Source: Myxococcus landrumus
GTDB taxonomy: Bacteria; Myxococcota; Myxococcia; Myxococcales; Myxococcaceae
Direction of reading: 5' to 3'
Length of the DNA stretch: 64,000 nucleotides
Assembly (NCBI RefSeq): GCF_017301635.1
Contig: NZ_CP071091.1
Span: forward strand, 1,145,001 to 1,209,000
Shown here: positions 55,950 to 64,000 of the stretch, in pieces
How positions within the stretch are numbered: position 1 is the stretch's first letter
How the letters are laid out: every line of letters starts with the position of its first letter
Program-made: the position numbers and the translations under genes
Notes under the pieces: model-generated
The model's input: the letters and a program-made list of their open reading frames with translations, nothing else
What the model was told of the DNA's origin: nothing
Database searches by the model: none

Positions 55950-58900
55950 ATGGCAACTGACGGTGGCAAGGGCGCGGCGCCCGCGAATGAGGCGGCGCTC
56001 GAGGGGGGCAGCTACGAGGTCATCCGGACGCGGCTGCTCGCGCAGGCGGACGTGCTGGGCTCGAAGGCGGCGGAGCTCAATACCCGGCGCAAGGCGTTCT
56101 TCGGTGGCACGGAGCTGGCCGTCACCGGCAACGAGCGCGTGCGCACGGAGAACAACTGCGTCGCGCGCGACATCGTCAGCGTCGGCAAGTACCTGCTCTT
56201 CGGCTACAACGTCTTCATCGGGTTGAAGAAGGAGACGTCCGTCGCGGACGTCTTCTCGCTGCACCGGTTCGAGAAGACGGCCGACGGGTTCGACCTGTCG
56301 GCGGTGCCGCACACGGAGGCGGGCGGCTTCCTGGCGGACCCGCGCTTCATCAAGGACTTCAGCGAGCTGTATCGCTACTACAAGGACGCGAAGCTCCAGC
56401 AGTTGCGGCGCAAGGACTCGCGCCTGCTGGTCGTCTTCAAGACGGGCCCGTCCCCGCGCGACATCAAGGTGTTCCGCTTCAACCTGGACACCGAGGGCCG
56501 CGCCACCTACCTGGACAACCAGGGGGAGAAGGACCACGTCTTCCCCCCGTCGCACGACTTCGAGTGGACGACGGCCACGCGTGAGAACTACGTGCTGGGC
56601 CAGCACCCGCACGTCAACGTGCTGGACCAGGTGTTCGTGGAGACGGTGAAGGGGGACCTCACCGTCAAGGTCGAGAACAACACGTCGTCCGGCCTGGGCA
56701 TCTACAGCGAGCCCGTCGAGGACGTGAACCAGTCGCTGGATGACGCGCGCTTCGCGTGGGCCCAGGTGGGCGGCCTCATCCTCCTGCGCGTGTTGCCCTT
56801 CCGCGAGAAGGCGCAGCGCTACCTGGTGTTCAACTCGCGCACACAGCACGTGGTGCGCATCGACGCCATCGGCCAGGCGTGCATCCGACTCCCCGAGGAC
56901 CAGGGCATCATCTTCCCGGGCGGCTATTACCTCCAGACGGGCGACTTCAAGGTCTTCGACGGGGAGGCCACCGGCGCGGGGATGGAGTTCAAGAAGGTCA
57001 TCCGCTCTCCGAACGGCGAGGACGTGCTCTACGTCTTCCACCAGCGTGAGGAGGGGCGCTACCTGCTGTTCCCCTACAACCTGGTGCGCAAGGAGGTGCA
57101 GAACCCGCTGGTGTGCAACGGCTACAGCCTCTTCGCGGATGGCGGGCTGGTGGTCTTCCGGGAGACGTCGCAGGACCCCACGCGGGTCCATCCCATGCAG
57201 GTGTGGCAGACGCCCTTCGTGTCGGACGAGCACGCGGCGGCGACGCCTGCGGCGCCGGGCTACCTGGGCAAGGTGGGCAACGCGGAGCTGGTGCGCGGCA
57301 TCTCCGACTCGCTGACGCTCCAGCGCATCGCGAAGACGGACAAGCCCAACCGGCGCACCTACGAGGACCTGGTCGCCGCGGCCACCCGCGCGCTGGATGC
57401 GTACTACTGGCTGGGGCACGCGGAGACGTCGCTCCAGGAGCCCATCGAGCTGCTGCGCCGCACCTCCGAGCTCATCATCGACGAGTTCGAGAAGGTGCTC
57501 GCGCTCCAGAAGCGCGCCTCGGAGTCGCTGGCGGAGGCGGAGAAGGCGCAGGCGAAGCTGCTGTCGCGCGTGCGCCCGGAGCTGCTCACCACGGCCGAGG
57601 AGTTCATGCTGGTGCTGGCGGAGCTGCGCCAGCAGCGCGGCCACCTCATCACGCTCAAGGACATCCGCTACATGGACCTGGGGCGCGTGGATGCCCTGGA
57701 GAAGGCGGTCGTCGAGGCGTCCGACAGCACCAGCGCCGGCTGCGTGGAGTTCCTCCAGAAGGGCGAGGCGCTCCAGCCGCTGGCGGGGCGCCTGGATGAG
57801 CTGCTCGCGAAGCTGGAGCCGGTGCAGACCACGTCGGAGCTGGCTCCGCTGGGCGAGGACATCGAGAAGACGGCCCAGGGCCTCACCGTGCTGGGCGAAG
57901 TGGTGGGCGGGCTCCAGGTGGGCGACCCGCTGGCCCGGGCCCGCATCCTGGAGGGCATCTCCGAGCTGTTCGGCCGGCTGAACCGAGTGCGCGCGAGCCT
58001 CGCGGCCAAGCGCAAGGAGCTGTCCGGGCGCGAGAAGCGCGCGGAGTTCGGCGCCCAGTTCAAGCTGCTGGGGCAGGCCATCGAGAACGCCCTGGCCCAG
58101 GCGGACCTCCCCGAGAAGTGCGACGAGGGCCTGTCGCGCCTCACCGTGCAGCTCGAGGAGCTGGAAGGGCGCTTCGGCGAGTTCGACGAGTTCCTGGGGC
58201 AGATCACCCAGAAGCGCGAGGAGCTGCTGGAGGCGTTCGGCGCTCGCAAGCAGACGCTGGTGGACGAGCGTCAGCGGCGCGCCCAGAGCCTCTTCGGCGC
58301 CGCGGAGCGCATCCTCCAGGGGGTGCAGCGCCGCTCGAAGGCGTTCAAGTCGGATGACGAGCTCAACGCGTACTTCGCCACCGACGCGATGATTCTCAAG
58401 CTGCGGCAGCTCTCCGAGCAGCTCCTGGGACTCCAGGACAGCGTGCGCTCGGACGAGGTGCAGTCGCGGCTCAAGTCGGCCAAGCAGGACGCGCTGCGCG
58501 CCTTGCGCGACAAGCAGGACCTGTTCGCGGACGGGGACTCGCTCATCAAGCTGGGCGCGTTCCGCTTCAACGTCAACACGCAGCCGCTGGACCTGACGCT
58601 GGTGCCGCGAGACGGCGCGCTCTTCCTCCAGCTCACGGGCTCCGACTACGCGCAGAAGCTCGAGGACCCGGAGCTGCTCAAGCACCAGGCCCTCTGGGAC
58701 CAGCACCTCGTCTCCGAGACGCGCGAGGTGTACCGCGCCGAGTTCCTGGCCGCGTGCATCCTCGCGGACGCCGAGGACAACAAGAACGGGCTGACGCTGT
58801 CCACGCTGCACGCGGCGGTGATTGCCGGCACGCTGCTCGAGCGCGTGCGCGCGTACGCGGCGGACCGCTTCGACGAAGGGTACGAGCGCGGCGTGCATGA

Positions 58901-61466
58901 CGTGGACGCCACGGCCGTCCTGGAGAAGCTCCTGTCCCTGCACCAGGGCGCGGGGCTCCTGCGCTTCGCTCCCGGGCCTCGGGCCTGGGCCGCGCTCTAC
59001 TGGGCCTTCGACACGGACGAAGCGGCGCGAGGACTCCTGCACCGCCGCGCGCGCAGCTTCGCGCGGCTGCGCCAGACGTTCTCGGCGGGCGGTGGATTGA
59101 ACGAGCTGGGAATCGCGATGGGCGAGGCGGTGAGCGCCTTCCTCCAGTCGCAGCGGCTGGCGCAGTCTCCCGCGGAGGCTCGGCTCGCCGGGCGTTATCT
59201 CGTGGAGGAGCTGGCGCTGGAGCGGCCCCGCTTCACCACGAGCGGCGAGGCGGTCGCGCTGCGCGATGCGTTCCTGGCGCAACTCGAGAGGCAGGGGAGC
59301 CGGACCGCGTTCGAGGACGACCTGCGCGGGCTGGAGAAGGACCTGGCCTCGCGGCTGGAGATCGCCCGGGCCTGGGTGGAGGCGTATCTGGCCCAGCGCG
59401 AGGGCGGCGCGGGCGAGGCCGGCTACTTCGTGCTGGAGACGGCGGTGCTGCTGCTCACCGAGCGCAAGCTGGACCGCGAGCCCGCGGGCGCGCTGACTGC
59501 GGCCGAGGTGCCGGGCCTGCTGGGAAGCCACCCGCGCATCATCGACCGCAAGCTGGCGCTTCGCCTGGATGAGTTCCTGGGCCGCTTGAACGAGTTCCGC
59601 CAGCTCCGCGTGCCGCAGTTCCAGGCGTACCGCGCGCTTCAGCGGGACTTGCTGGAGCGCGAGCGCCGCAAGCTGCGCCTGGAGGAGCTGACGCCGAAGG
59701 TGCTGTCGTCCTTCGTGCGCAACCGCCTCATCGACGAGGTGTACCTGCCGCTCATCGGCGCGAACCTCGCCAAGCAGCTCGGCGCCGCGGGCGAGGGCAA
59801 GCGCACGGACCGCATGGGCATGCTGCTGCTCATGTCGCCTCCGGGTTACGGCAAGACGACGTTGATGGAGTACGTGGCCAGCCGCCTGGGCCTCACCTTC
59901 GTCAAGGTGAACGGGCCGGCGCTGGGCCACTCGGTGAAGTCGCTGGACCCGGCGGAGGCGCCCAACGCCACGTCGCGGCAGGAGGTGGAGCGCATCAACC
60001 TGTCCTTCGAGATGGGCAACAACGTGATGCTCTATCTCGACGACATCCAGCACACGGACCCGGAGCTGCTCCAGAAGTTCATCTCGCTCTGCGACGGTCA
60101 GCGCCGCATCGAGGGCGTGTGGAATGGCCGCACGCGCACCTACGACCTGCGCGGGAAGAAGTTCTGCGTGGTCATGGCCGGCAATCCCTACACGGAGACG
60201 GGCGAGCGCTTCCGCATCCCGGACATGCTCGCCAACCGCGCGGACACCTACAACCTGGGTGACATCCTCGACGGGAAGGAGCACCTGTTCGCGCTGAGCT
60301 ACCTGGAGAACGCCCTCACGTCGAACGTGGTGACGGCGCCGCTGGCCACGCGCGACGCGGCGGACACGCATCGCCTCATCCGCATGGCGCAGGGCGAGGA
60401 AGTCCCCGCGGGCGAGCTGAAGCATGGCTACGCGGCGGCAGAGCTCCAGGAGATTGTCGCCATCTTCCAGCGGATGTTCCGGGTGCAGTCGGTGCTGCTG
60501 AAGGTGAACATGCAGTACATCGCCTCGGCGGCGCAGGATGAGCGCTTCCGCACCGAGCCCGCCTTCAAGCTCCAGGGCAGCTACCGCAACATGAGCAAGC
60601 TGACCGAGAAGCTGGTGGCGGCCATGACGGACGCGGAGCTGGAGCGCCTCATCGACGACCACTACCAGGGCGAATCCCAGACGCTCACCACCGCCGCGGA
60701 GCAGAACCTGCTCAAGCTGGCGGAGATGCGCGGCCGCCTGACGCCGGAGAAGGCGAAGCGGTGGGAGGAGATCAAGCAGGGCTTCGCACGCGTCAAGCGC
60801 ATGGGCGGCAAGGAGGACGACCCGGTGGCTCGCGTCACGGGTCAGCTCAGCGGGATCGAGGAGCAGCTCGGCGCGGTGCGGGATGCGGTGGTGCAGGCTG
60901 CGACGCAAGTCCAGCAGGGGACGGAGCGCGACGCGGACCCCACGGCCGAGGCCCTGCCGTACCTGGAGGCCCTGCGCGACGCGGTGCTCGAAGTGGCGAG
61001 GGTGGGGCGCGAGGTGAAGGCCACGCCGCCGCCGCTGCCGCCTCACTCGCCTGTCGCGAGCGCCGCCGCCACGGACCTGACGCCGTACCTCAAGCACCTG
61101 GCCCAGCTCCTCAAGGCGCTGACGGAGCGGGTGAGCACGCCCGTGTCGGCGCCCGTCGCGCAGGCCCCCTCGCAGGACATGGGGCCGTACATGGAGCAGC
61201 TCTCGCGCGCCATGGCCTCGCTGGCGGACCGCCCCGTGAATGTGTCCGCGCAGGTCTCGGCGGAGTCGCTCCAGCGGACCGCCATCGCGGGGATGTCGCC
61301 CGCGGAGTTGAGCCGGCAGATTGAGCTGGTGGAAGGGGTGCTGCTGCCGCTGGAGCGTGCCTCCCGCCGCGCGGTGCAGGGCGAAGGCGAGGGCGTCAAG
61401 TCGCTCCAGGTCTGGCAGAACGTGACCGAGGCGCTGGAGCTCCTTCGCTCCATGCTGCGCCGGTAG
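55950..61466 (+). CDS. Giant DUF3686-type AAA ATPase ('DNA repair ATPase' family)
   Basis: An 1838-residue protein. The N-terminal about 480 residues match the DUF3686-type beta-rich region (NNCVARDIVSVGKYLLFGYN, LPEDQGIIFPGGYYLQTGDF). Residues about 480-950 are mostly coiled coil. The single AAA module is near 1290-1500: Walker A PPGYGKTT at 1297-1304, Walker B VMLYLDDIQ at 1359-1367 (DD rather than DE), sensor-like VVMAGNPY and RIPDMLANRADTYNLGD. The last 200 residues are Ala/Pro/Gln-rich. The family is labelled DNA-repair ATPase, but that role is not proven. It follows a YqiJ-like gene and a flotillin, an association seen in other bacteria. The start is ATG 55950. Confidence 0.82.
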   Translation: MATDGGKGAAPANEAALEGGSYEVIRTRLLAQADVLGSKAAELNTRRKAFFGGTELAVTGNERVRTENNCVARDIVSVGKYLLFGYNVFIGLKKETSVADVFSLHRFEKTADGFDLSAVPHTEAGGFLADPRFIKDFSELYRYYKDAKLQQLRRKDSRLLVVFKTGPSPRDIKVFRFNLDTEGRATYLDNQGEKDHVFPPSHDFEWTTATRENYVLGQHPHVNVLDQVFVETVKGDLTVKVENNTSSGLGIYSEPVEDVNQSLDDARFAWAQVGGLILLRVLPFREKAQRYLVFNSRTQHVVRIDAIGQACIRLPEDQGIIFPGGYYLQTGDFKVFDGEATGAGMEFKKVIRSPNGEDVLYVFHQREEGRYLLFPYNLVRKEVQNPLVCNGYSLFADGGLVVFRETSQDPTRVHPMQVWQTPFVSDEHAAATPAAPGYLGKVGNAELVRGISDSLTLQRIAKTDKPNRRTYEDLVAAATRALDAYYWLGHAETSLQEPIELLRRTSELIIDEFEKVLALQKRASESLAEAEKAQAKLLSRVRPELLTTAEEFMLVLAELRQQRGHLITLKDIRYMDLGRVDALEKAVVEASDSTSAGCVEFLQKGEALQPLAGRLDELLAKLEPVQTTSELAPLGEDIEKTAQGLTVLGEVVGGLQVGDPLARARILEGISELFGRLNRVRASLAAKRKELSGREKRAEFGAQFKLLGQAIENALAQADLPEKCDEGLSRLTVQLEELEGRFGEFDEFLGQITQKREELLEAFGARKQTLVDERQRRAQSLFGAAERILQGVQRRSKAFKSDDELNAYFATDAMILKLRQLSEQLLGLQDSVRSDEVQSRLKSAKQDALRALRDKQDLFADGDSLIKLGAFRFNVNTQPLDLTLVPRDGALFLQLTGSDYAQKLEDPELLKHQALWDQHLVSETREVYRAEFLAACILADAEDNKNGLTLSTLHAAVIAGTLLERVRAYAADRFDEGYERGVHDVDATAVLEKLLSLHQGAGLLRFAPGPRAWAALYWAFDTDEAARGLLHRRARSFARLRQTFSAGGGLNELGIAMGEAVSAFLQSQRLAQSPAEARLAGRYLVEELALERPRFTTSGEAVALRDAFLAQLERQGSRTAFEDDLRGLEKDLASRLEIARAWVEAYLAQREGGAGEAGYFVLETAVLLLTERKLDREPAGALTAAEVPGLLGSHPRIIDRKLALRLDEFLGRLNEFRQLRVPQFQAYRALQRDLLERERRKLRLEELTPKVLSSFVRNRLIDEVYLPLIGANLAKQLGAAGEGKRTDRMGMLLLMSPPGYGKTTLMEYVASRLGLTFVKVNGPALGHSVKSLDPAEAPNATSRQEVERINLSFEMGNNVMLYLDDIQHTDPELLQKFISLCDGQRRIEGVWNGRTRTYDLRGKKFCVVMAGNPYTETGERFRIPDMLANRADTYNLGDILDGKEHLFALSYLENALTSNVVTAPLATRDAADTHRLIRMAQGEEVPAGELKHGYAAAELQEIVAIFQRMFRVQSVLLKVNMQYIASAAQDERFRTEPAFKLQGSYRNMSKLTEKLVAAMTDAELERLIDDHYQGESQTLTTAAEQNLLKLAEMRGRLTPEKAKRWEEIKQGFARVKRMGGKEDDPVARVTGQLSGIEEQLGAVRDAVVQAATQVQQGTERDADPTAEALPYLEALRDAVLEVARVGREVKATPPPLPPHSPVASAAATDLTPYLKHLAQLLKALTERVSTPVSAPVAQAPSQDMGPYMEQLSRAMASLADRPVNVSAQVSAESLQRTAIAGMSPAELSRQIELVEGVLLPLERASRRAVQGEGEGVKSLQVWQNVTEALELLRSMLRR

Positions 61467-61478
61467 CGCGGGGCTTCA

Positions 61479-61505
61479 GACCGGGGCTGCTGGATGGCCC
61501 CGGTC
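61479..61505. terminator. Bidirectional terminator after the giant ATPase gene
   Basis: GACCGGGGC (61479-61487) and GCCCCGGTC (61497-61505) form a perfect 9-base stem with a 9-base loop between convergent genes. Confidence 0.75.
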
Positions 61506-61534
61506 CGTCTGTCACCAGTACGCGGCCCCAGTGC

Positions 61535-62233
61535 CTACCTGAACTGGCTGATTCCTTCGGTCGTGGCGTTGTCGAGGACGCGCGAGAGGGTGTCCTCCAC
61601 CTGCTCTCCCGTGGATGCCGTGACGCGAACGCTGAACGAGCCTTCGCCCATGCCGCTGTCGTTGACGAAGTAGTTGTAGTCCTGGCGCGGGACGTTCTTC
61701 CACGCGCCGTCTCCGCGTCGCCACTCCAGCTTGGAGATGGGCAGCCGGTGGTTTCGCACCTGGATGGCCGTCCACCACGGATTGCTGCCGTTCTTGAAGT
61801 GGTACTGGAGGCTGCCTGCCACGTCGCAGGAGACCACCTTCCACTTGATGTCCACGCGGCCCAGTCGCATCTCGGCGATCTTCGCGAAGGCCTCGCGGCT
61901 CAGGTCCAGGTGGCCCGCGGCGCACTCCGGGCACCGGTCGACGATGCGCACGCGGACGTTGCCGCTGGGGCCCTGGATGTCCACGCACTGGCCACACGCC
62001 GCGCTGTTGGCGTACTGGGGCGTGTTCATCGCCGCCACCATCATGTCGTTGGGGCTGGCGTCGTAGCTGCAATTGCCCGCGCCCGTGGCGTCGTAATAGG
62101 TCGCGATGCCTTGCTGCTCCTCACCCAGCGGCACCCCGCCACCGGACGGGTCTTCACCGCAGCCTCCACACGCGAGGAGGGTGGCGGCCATGGGAACGAG
62201 CAGCGAACGGGAGCGATGGGGGAGTGGGCGCAT
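61535..62233 (-). CDS. Expansin-like lipoprotein
   Basis: A 232-residue exported protein with a lipobox (LLAC, Cys22). The D1 double-psi beta-barrel of expansins follows: GIATYYDATGAGNCSYDA, then VDRCPECAAGHLDLS with the conserved Asp in HLDLS. The D2 carbohydrate-binding domain shows YHFKNGSNPWWTAIQVRNHR with aromatic residues suited to polysaccharide binding. Expansins loosen cellulose or peptidoglycan without hydrolysis. Start ATG 62233 gives the lipoprotein signal; an upstream frame to 62317 adds nothing family-like. It lies downstream of the VWA gene and its terminator. Confidence 0.85.
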   Translation of the reverse strand: MRPLPHRSRSLLVPMAATLLACGGCGEDPSGGGVPLGEEQQGIATYYDATGAGNCSYDASPNDMMVAAMNTPQYANSAACGQCVDIQGPSGNVRVRIVDRCPECAAGHLDLSREAFAKIAEMRLGRVDIKWKVVSCDVAGSLQYHFKNGSNPWWTAIQVRNHRLPISKLEWRRGDGAWKNVPRQDYNYFVNDSGMGEGSFSVRVTASTGEQVEDTLSRVLDNATTEGISQFR

Positions 62234-62307
62234 GCGCGGCCCAGTGTACCGCAAGGCATCCGCCATTCCTTCTACCCCAGGGAGGGGTAGGGCGATGCAA
62301 TGAATGG

Positions 62308-62351
62308 CAAGAAACAAGAGGTGGAAGGCACCCCCCGGAGCCTTCCACCTC
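62308..62351 (-). terminator. Terminator of the VWA-domain gene
   Basis: GAGGTGGAAGGC (62318-62329) pairs with GCCTTCCACCTC (62340-62351), a perfect 12-base stem, followed on the minus strand by the T-rich TTGTTTCTT. Confidence 0.85.
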
Positions 62352-62376
62352 CCTCACTTCGGTTGCGATGGCTGAA

Positions 62377-64000
62377 TCACTCTCCGCGGGCGGAGGCTCC
62401 CGACAGCGCTCGCGCCTGCGTCACCAGTTGCACGAACTCCAGCCGCTCGACGTCCTTGGCGGCGGAGCCCTCGGCGAGCTTCCGCGTGGTCGCCAGGCTC
62501 CAGTTCTGCGCCGCGGGATTGCCGCGAAGGATGTCCGCGGTGGCGGCCACGGCCAGGGCGAAGCGGAAGTCGGGCGAGGCCGCCTCCAGCGACGCGGCCA
62601 CCTTGGAGTACTCCAGGGGGAAGGCCTGCTCGGAGGCCTCGGTGCCGTTGGGGGCCTTGGCGCGCACTCGCACCGTGGCGAGCTTCTCCTTCGCCCCGGG
62701 GATGAGCTCCACCTCGTACAGCGCGGTGACGTTGTGGCCCGCGCCAATCTCTCCCGCGTCCACCTTGTCGTTGCGGAAGTCCTTGTCCGCCACGTCGCGA
62801 TTCTCATACCCGAGCAGCCGGTAGCGGCTCACCACCGCGGGGTTGAACTCCACCTGGAGCTTCACGTCCTTGGCGATGACCTCCAGCGTGCCGGTGAGCT
62901 GCGTCTCGAAGACCTTGCGGGCTTCCTTCATGCTGTCCACGTAGAAGCAGTTGCCGTTGCCCTTGTCCGCGAGCTTCTCCATCAAGTCATCGCGGTAGTT
63001 GCCCATGCCGAAGCCCACGGTGGTGAGGGTGACGCCCTCGGCCACGTACTTGCGGATGCTCTCCAGCATGGACTCCGGGCTCAGGCTGGGGCCGATGTTG
63101 GTGTCTCCATCCGTGAGCACCACGACGCGGGACACCACCTGGCCCGAGGCCTTCTTCACCGCGTGCTTGTAGGCCATCTCCATGCCGGAGCCCATGGCCG
63201 TGCCACCACCTGACTCGAGCGAGTCGAGCGCGTCGTGGATCTTCTTCACGTCCGAGGCGGGCGTGGGCGGCAGGACGTCCCGCGTGGAGCCCGCATAGGT
63301 GACGATGGCCACCGTGTCGTTCTCGTTGAGGTTCTTCACGGCGATCTTCACGGCCTCCTTCGCGAGCGGGAGCCGGTCGGAGGAGCTCATGGATCCGCTG
63401 GTGTCCATGAGGAACACCAGGTGCGCGGCCTTGCGCTGCGAGCGCGAGACAGACTTGCCCTGCACGCCCACCCGGACGAAGTGCCGCTTGGCGTCGAAGG
63501 GGGAAGGCGCCGCGTCCAGGTGCACCGAGAACGCCCCCTTCTCCGGCGGGGTGTAGCGGTACTTGAAGTAGTTGACGAACTCCTCGACGCGCACGGCCGA
63601 GCCCGGGGGCAGGGCGCCCTGCATGAGTTGCCGGCGTGCCACCGTGTACGACGCCGTGTCCACGTCCGCGCCGAAGGTGGACAACGGGTCCTTCGCCGTC
63701 TCGATGAAGGTGTTGGGCTTCCAGGCCTCGTGCGTGTTTCCCGACGCGGTGGGATCGGAGTACCGGTCATGCTCCCTCGGCTGGGAGGGCACGCTCATGA
63801 GCTTCCCCGTGGCCATTCTGGGCTTCGCGCGCTTCGCGGTGGGAAGGTACTCCGCGGGTGGCGGGGGCGAGGCCGGAGGAGGCATGGCGACGGTCGGCAT
63901 GGCGGCCGCTCCGGAGCCGGAGGCGGTGATGCGGCCCACCACTCCGCCCTGGACCCTGTTGATGGGCTCGGCGGAGTCCCCATCCTCGGCGTCGCTGGGG
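62377..64000 (-). CDS. VWA-domain protein, YfbK-like (N-terminus beyond window)
   Basis: At least 540 residues; the frame stays open to the window end, so the true start is outside. A Pro-rich region is followed by a VWA-entry segment (DVDTASYTVARRQLMQGALP, then VEEFVNYFKYRY) and a complete MIDAS domain: DTSGSM, VVVLTDGDTNIG, and TVGFGMGNYRDDLMEKLAD. The C-terminal part (FYVDSMKEARKVFETQLTGT, RYRLLGYENRDVADKDFRND) is typical of the YfbK/VWA family. Metal-dependent adhesion or protein-interaction roles are usual. It is transcribed towards the expansin gene and ended by a strong hairpin. Confidence 0.85.
   Translation of the reverse strand, partial: PSDAEDGDSAEPINRVQGGVVGRITASGSGAAAMPTVAMPPPASPPPPAEYLPTAKRAKPRMATGKLMSVPSQPREHDRYSDPTASGNTHEAWKPNTFIETAKDPLSTFGADVDTASYTVARRQLMQGALPPGSAVRVEEFVNYFKYRYTPPEKGAFSVHLDAAPSPFDAKRHFVRVGVQGKSVSRSQRKAAHLVFLMDTSGSMSSSDRLPLAKEAVKIAVKNLNENDTVAIVTYAGSTRDVLPPTPASDVKKIHDALDSLESGGGTAMGSGMEMAYKHAVKKASGQVVSRVVVLTDGDTNIGPSLSPESMLESIRKYVAEGVTLTTVGFGMGNYRDDLMEKLADKGNGNCFYVDSMKEARKVFETQLTGTLEVIAKDVKLQVEFNPAVVSRYRLLGYENRDVADKDFRNDKVDAGEIGAGHNVTALYEVELIPGAKEKLATVRVRAKAPNGTEASEQAFPLEYSKVAASLEAASPDFRFALAVAATADILRGNPAAQNWSLATTRKLAEGSAAKDVERLEFVQLVTQARALSGASARGE

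Overview
The window is high-GC DNA with compact genes, GTG starts and strong third-position GC bias. It looks like a chromosomal segment of a myxobacterium of the family Myxococcaceae, close to Myxococcus. The main reasons are an EncA-like encapsulin shell gene next to an EncB-like cargo gene, a secreted protease ending in a MYXO-CTERM tail, and the general style of the lipoproteins and the sigma-54 response regulator. The assignment rests on recognising these families, not on a database search. There is no insertion sequence, integrase, prophage or CRISPR array; most of the window reads as stable core genome.

Layout. 1-1.8 kb: end of menC and all of menE (menaquinone synthesis). 1.8-9.4 kb: a DUF6311-like membrane protein, a small orphan ORF, an FAD monooxygenase, and a two-gene unit made of a PilZ protein and a haem-oxygenase-fold diiron protein. 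9.4-18.4 kb: a degenerate histidine-kinase-type ATPase fragment, then a TCA-cycle block icd-mdh, sdhA-sdhB, sucC-sucD-ndk. 18.5-25.4 kb: a translation and RNA-modification block: rlmN, rpsP-khpA-rimM-trmD, rplS, then an unusual SMC/YhaN-like protein without a P-loop, yraN and rsmI. 25.4-30.8 kb (minus strand): encB-encA, an NtrC-type regulator, an M23 peptidase and an outer-membrane protein. 30.9-35.2 kb: murJ, a five-S1-domain RNA-binding protein and two identical initiator tRNA genes. 35.2-42.2 kb: a GFA/CENP-V-type protein and a 2062-residue M36 protease with nine PKD-like repeats. 42.4-52.6 kb: a Kef-type antiporter with a UBP zinc finger, a patatin, a Tat-exported amidase, a DUF1330 protein, a lipoprotein zinc protease, a 2OG-Fe(II) oxygenase and an O-methyltransferase. 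52.7-61.5 kb: a YqiJ-like membrane protein, a YqiK-like flotillin and a giant DUF3686-type AAA ATPase. 61.5-64 kb: an expansin-like lipoprotein and a truncated VWA-domain protein.

How the genes fit together. The icd to ndk block supplies consecutive TCA steps plus NDP phosphorylation, but no cytochrome b anchor for succinate dehydrogenase is seen here. Transcription units are well separated by strong hairpins, several of them bidirectional between convergent genes. The candidates for less-described biology are the YqiJ/flotillin/AAA triad with its hairpin-rich spacer, the P-loop-less SMC-like membrane protein inside a translation operon, and the PilZ/diiron pair. The encapsulin pair is a known system, but its co-directional NtrC-type neighbour is worth testing as a regulator.
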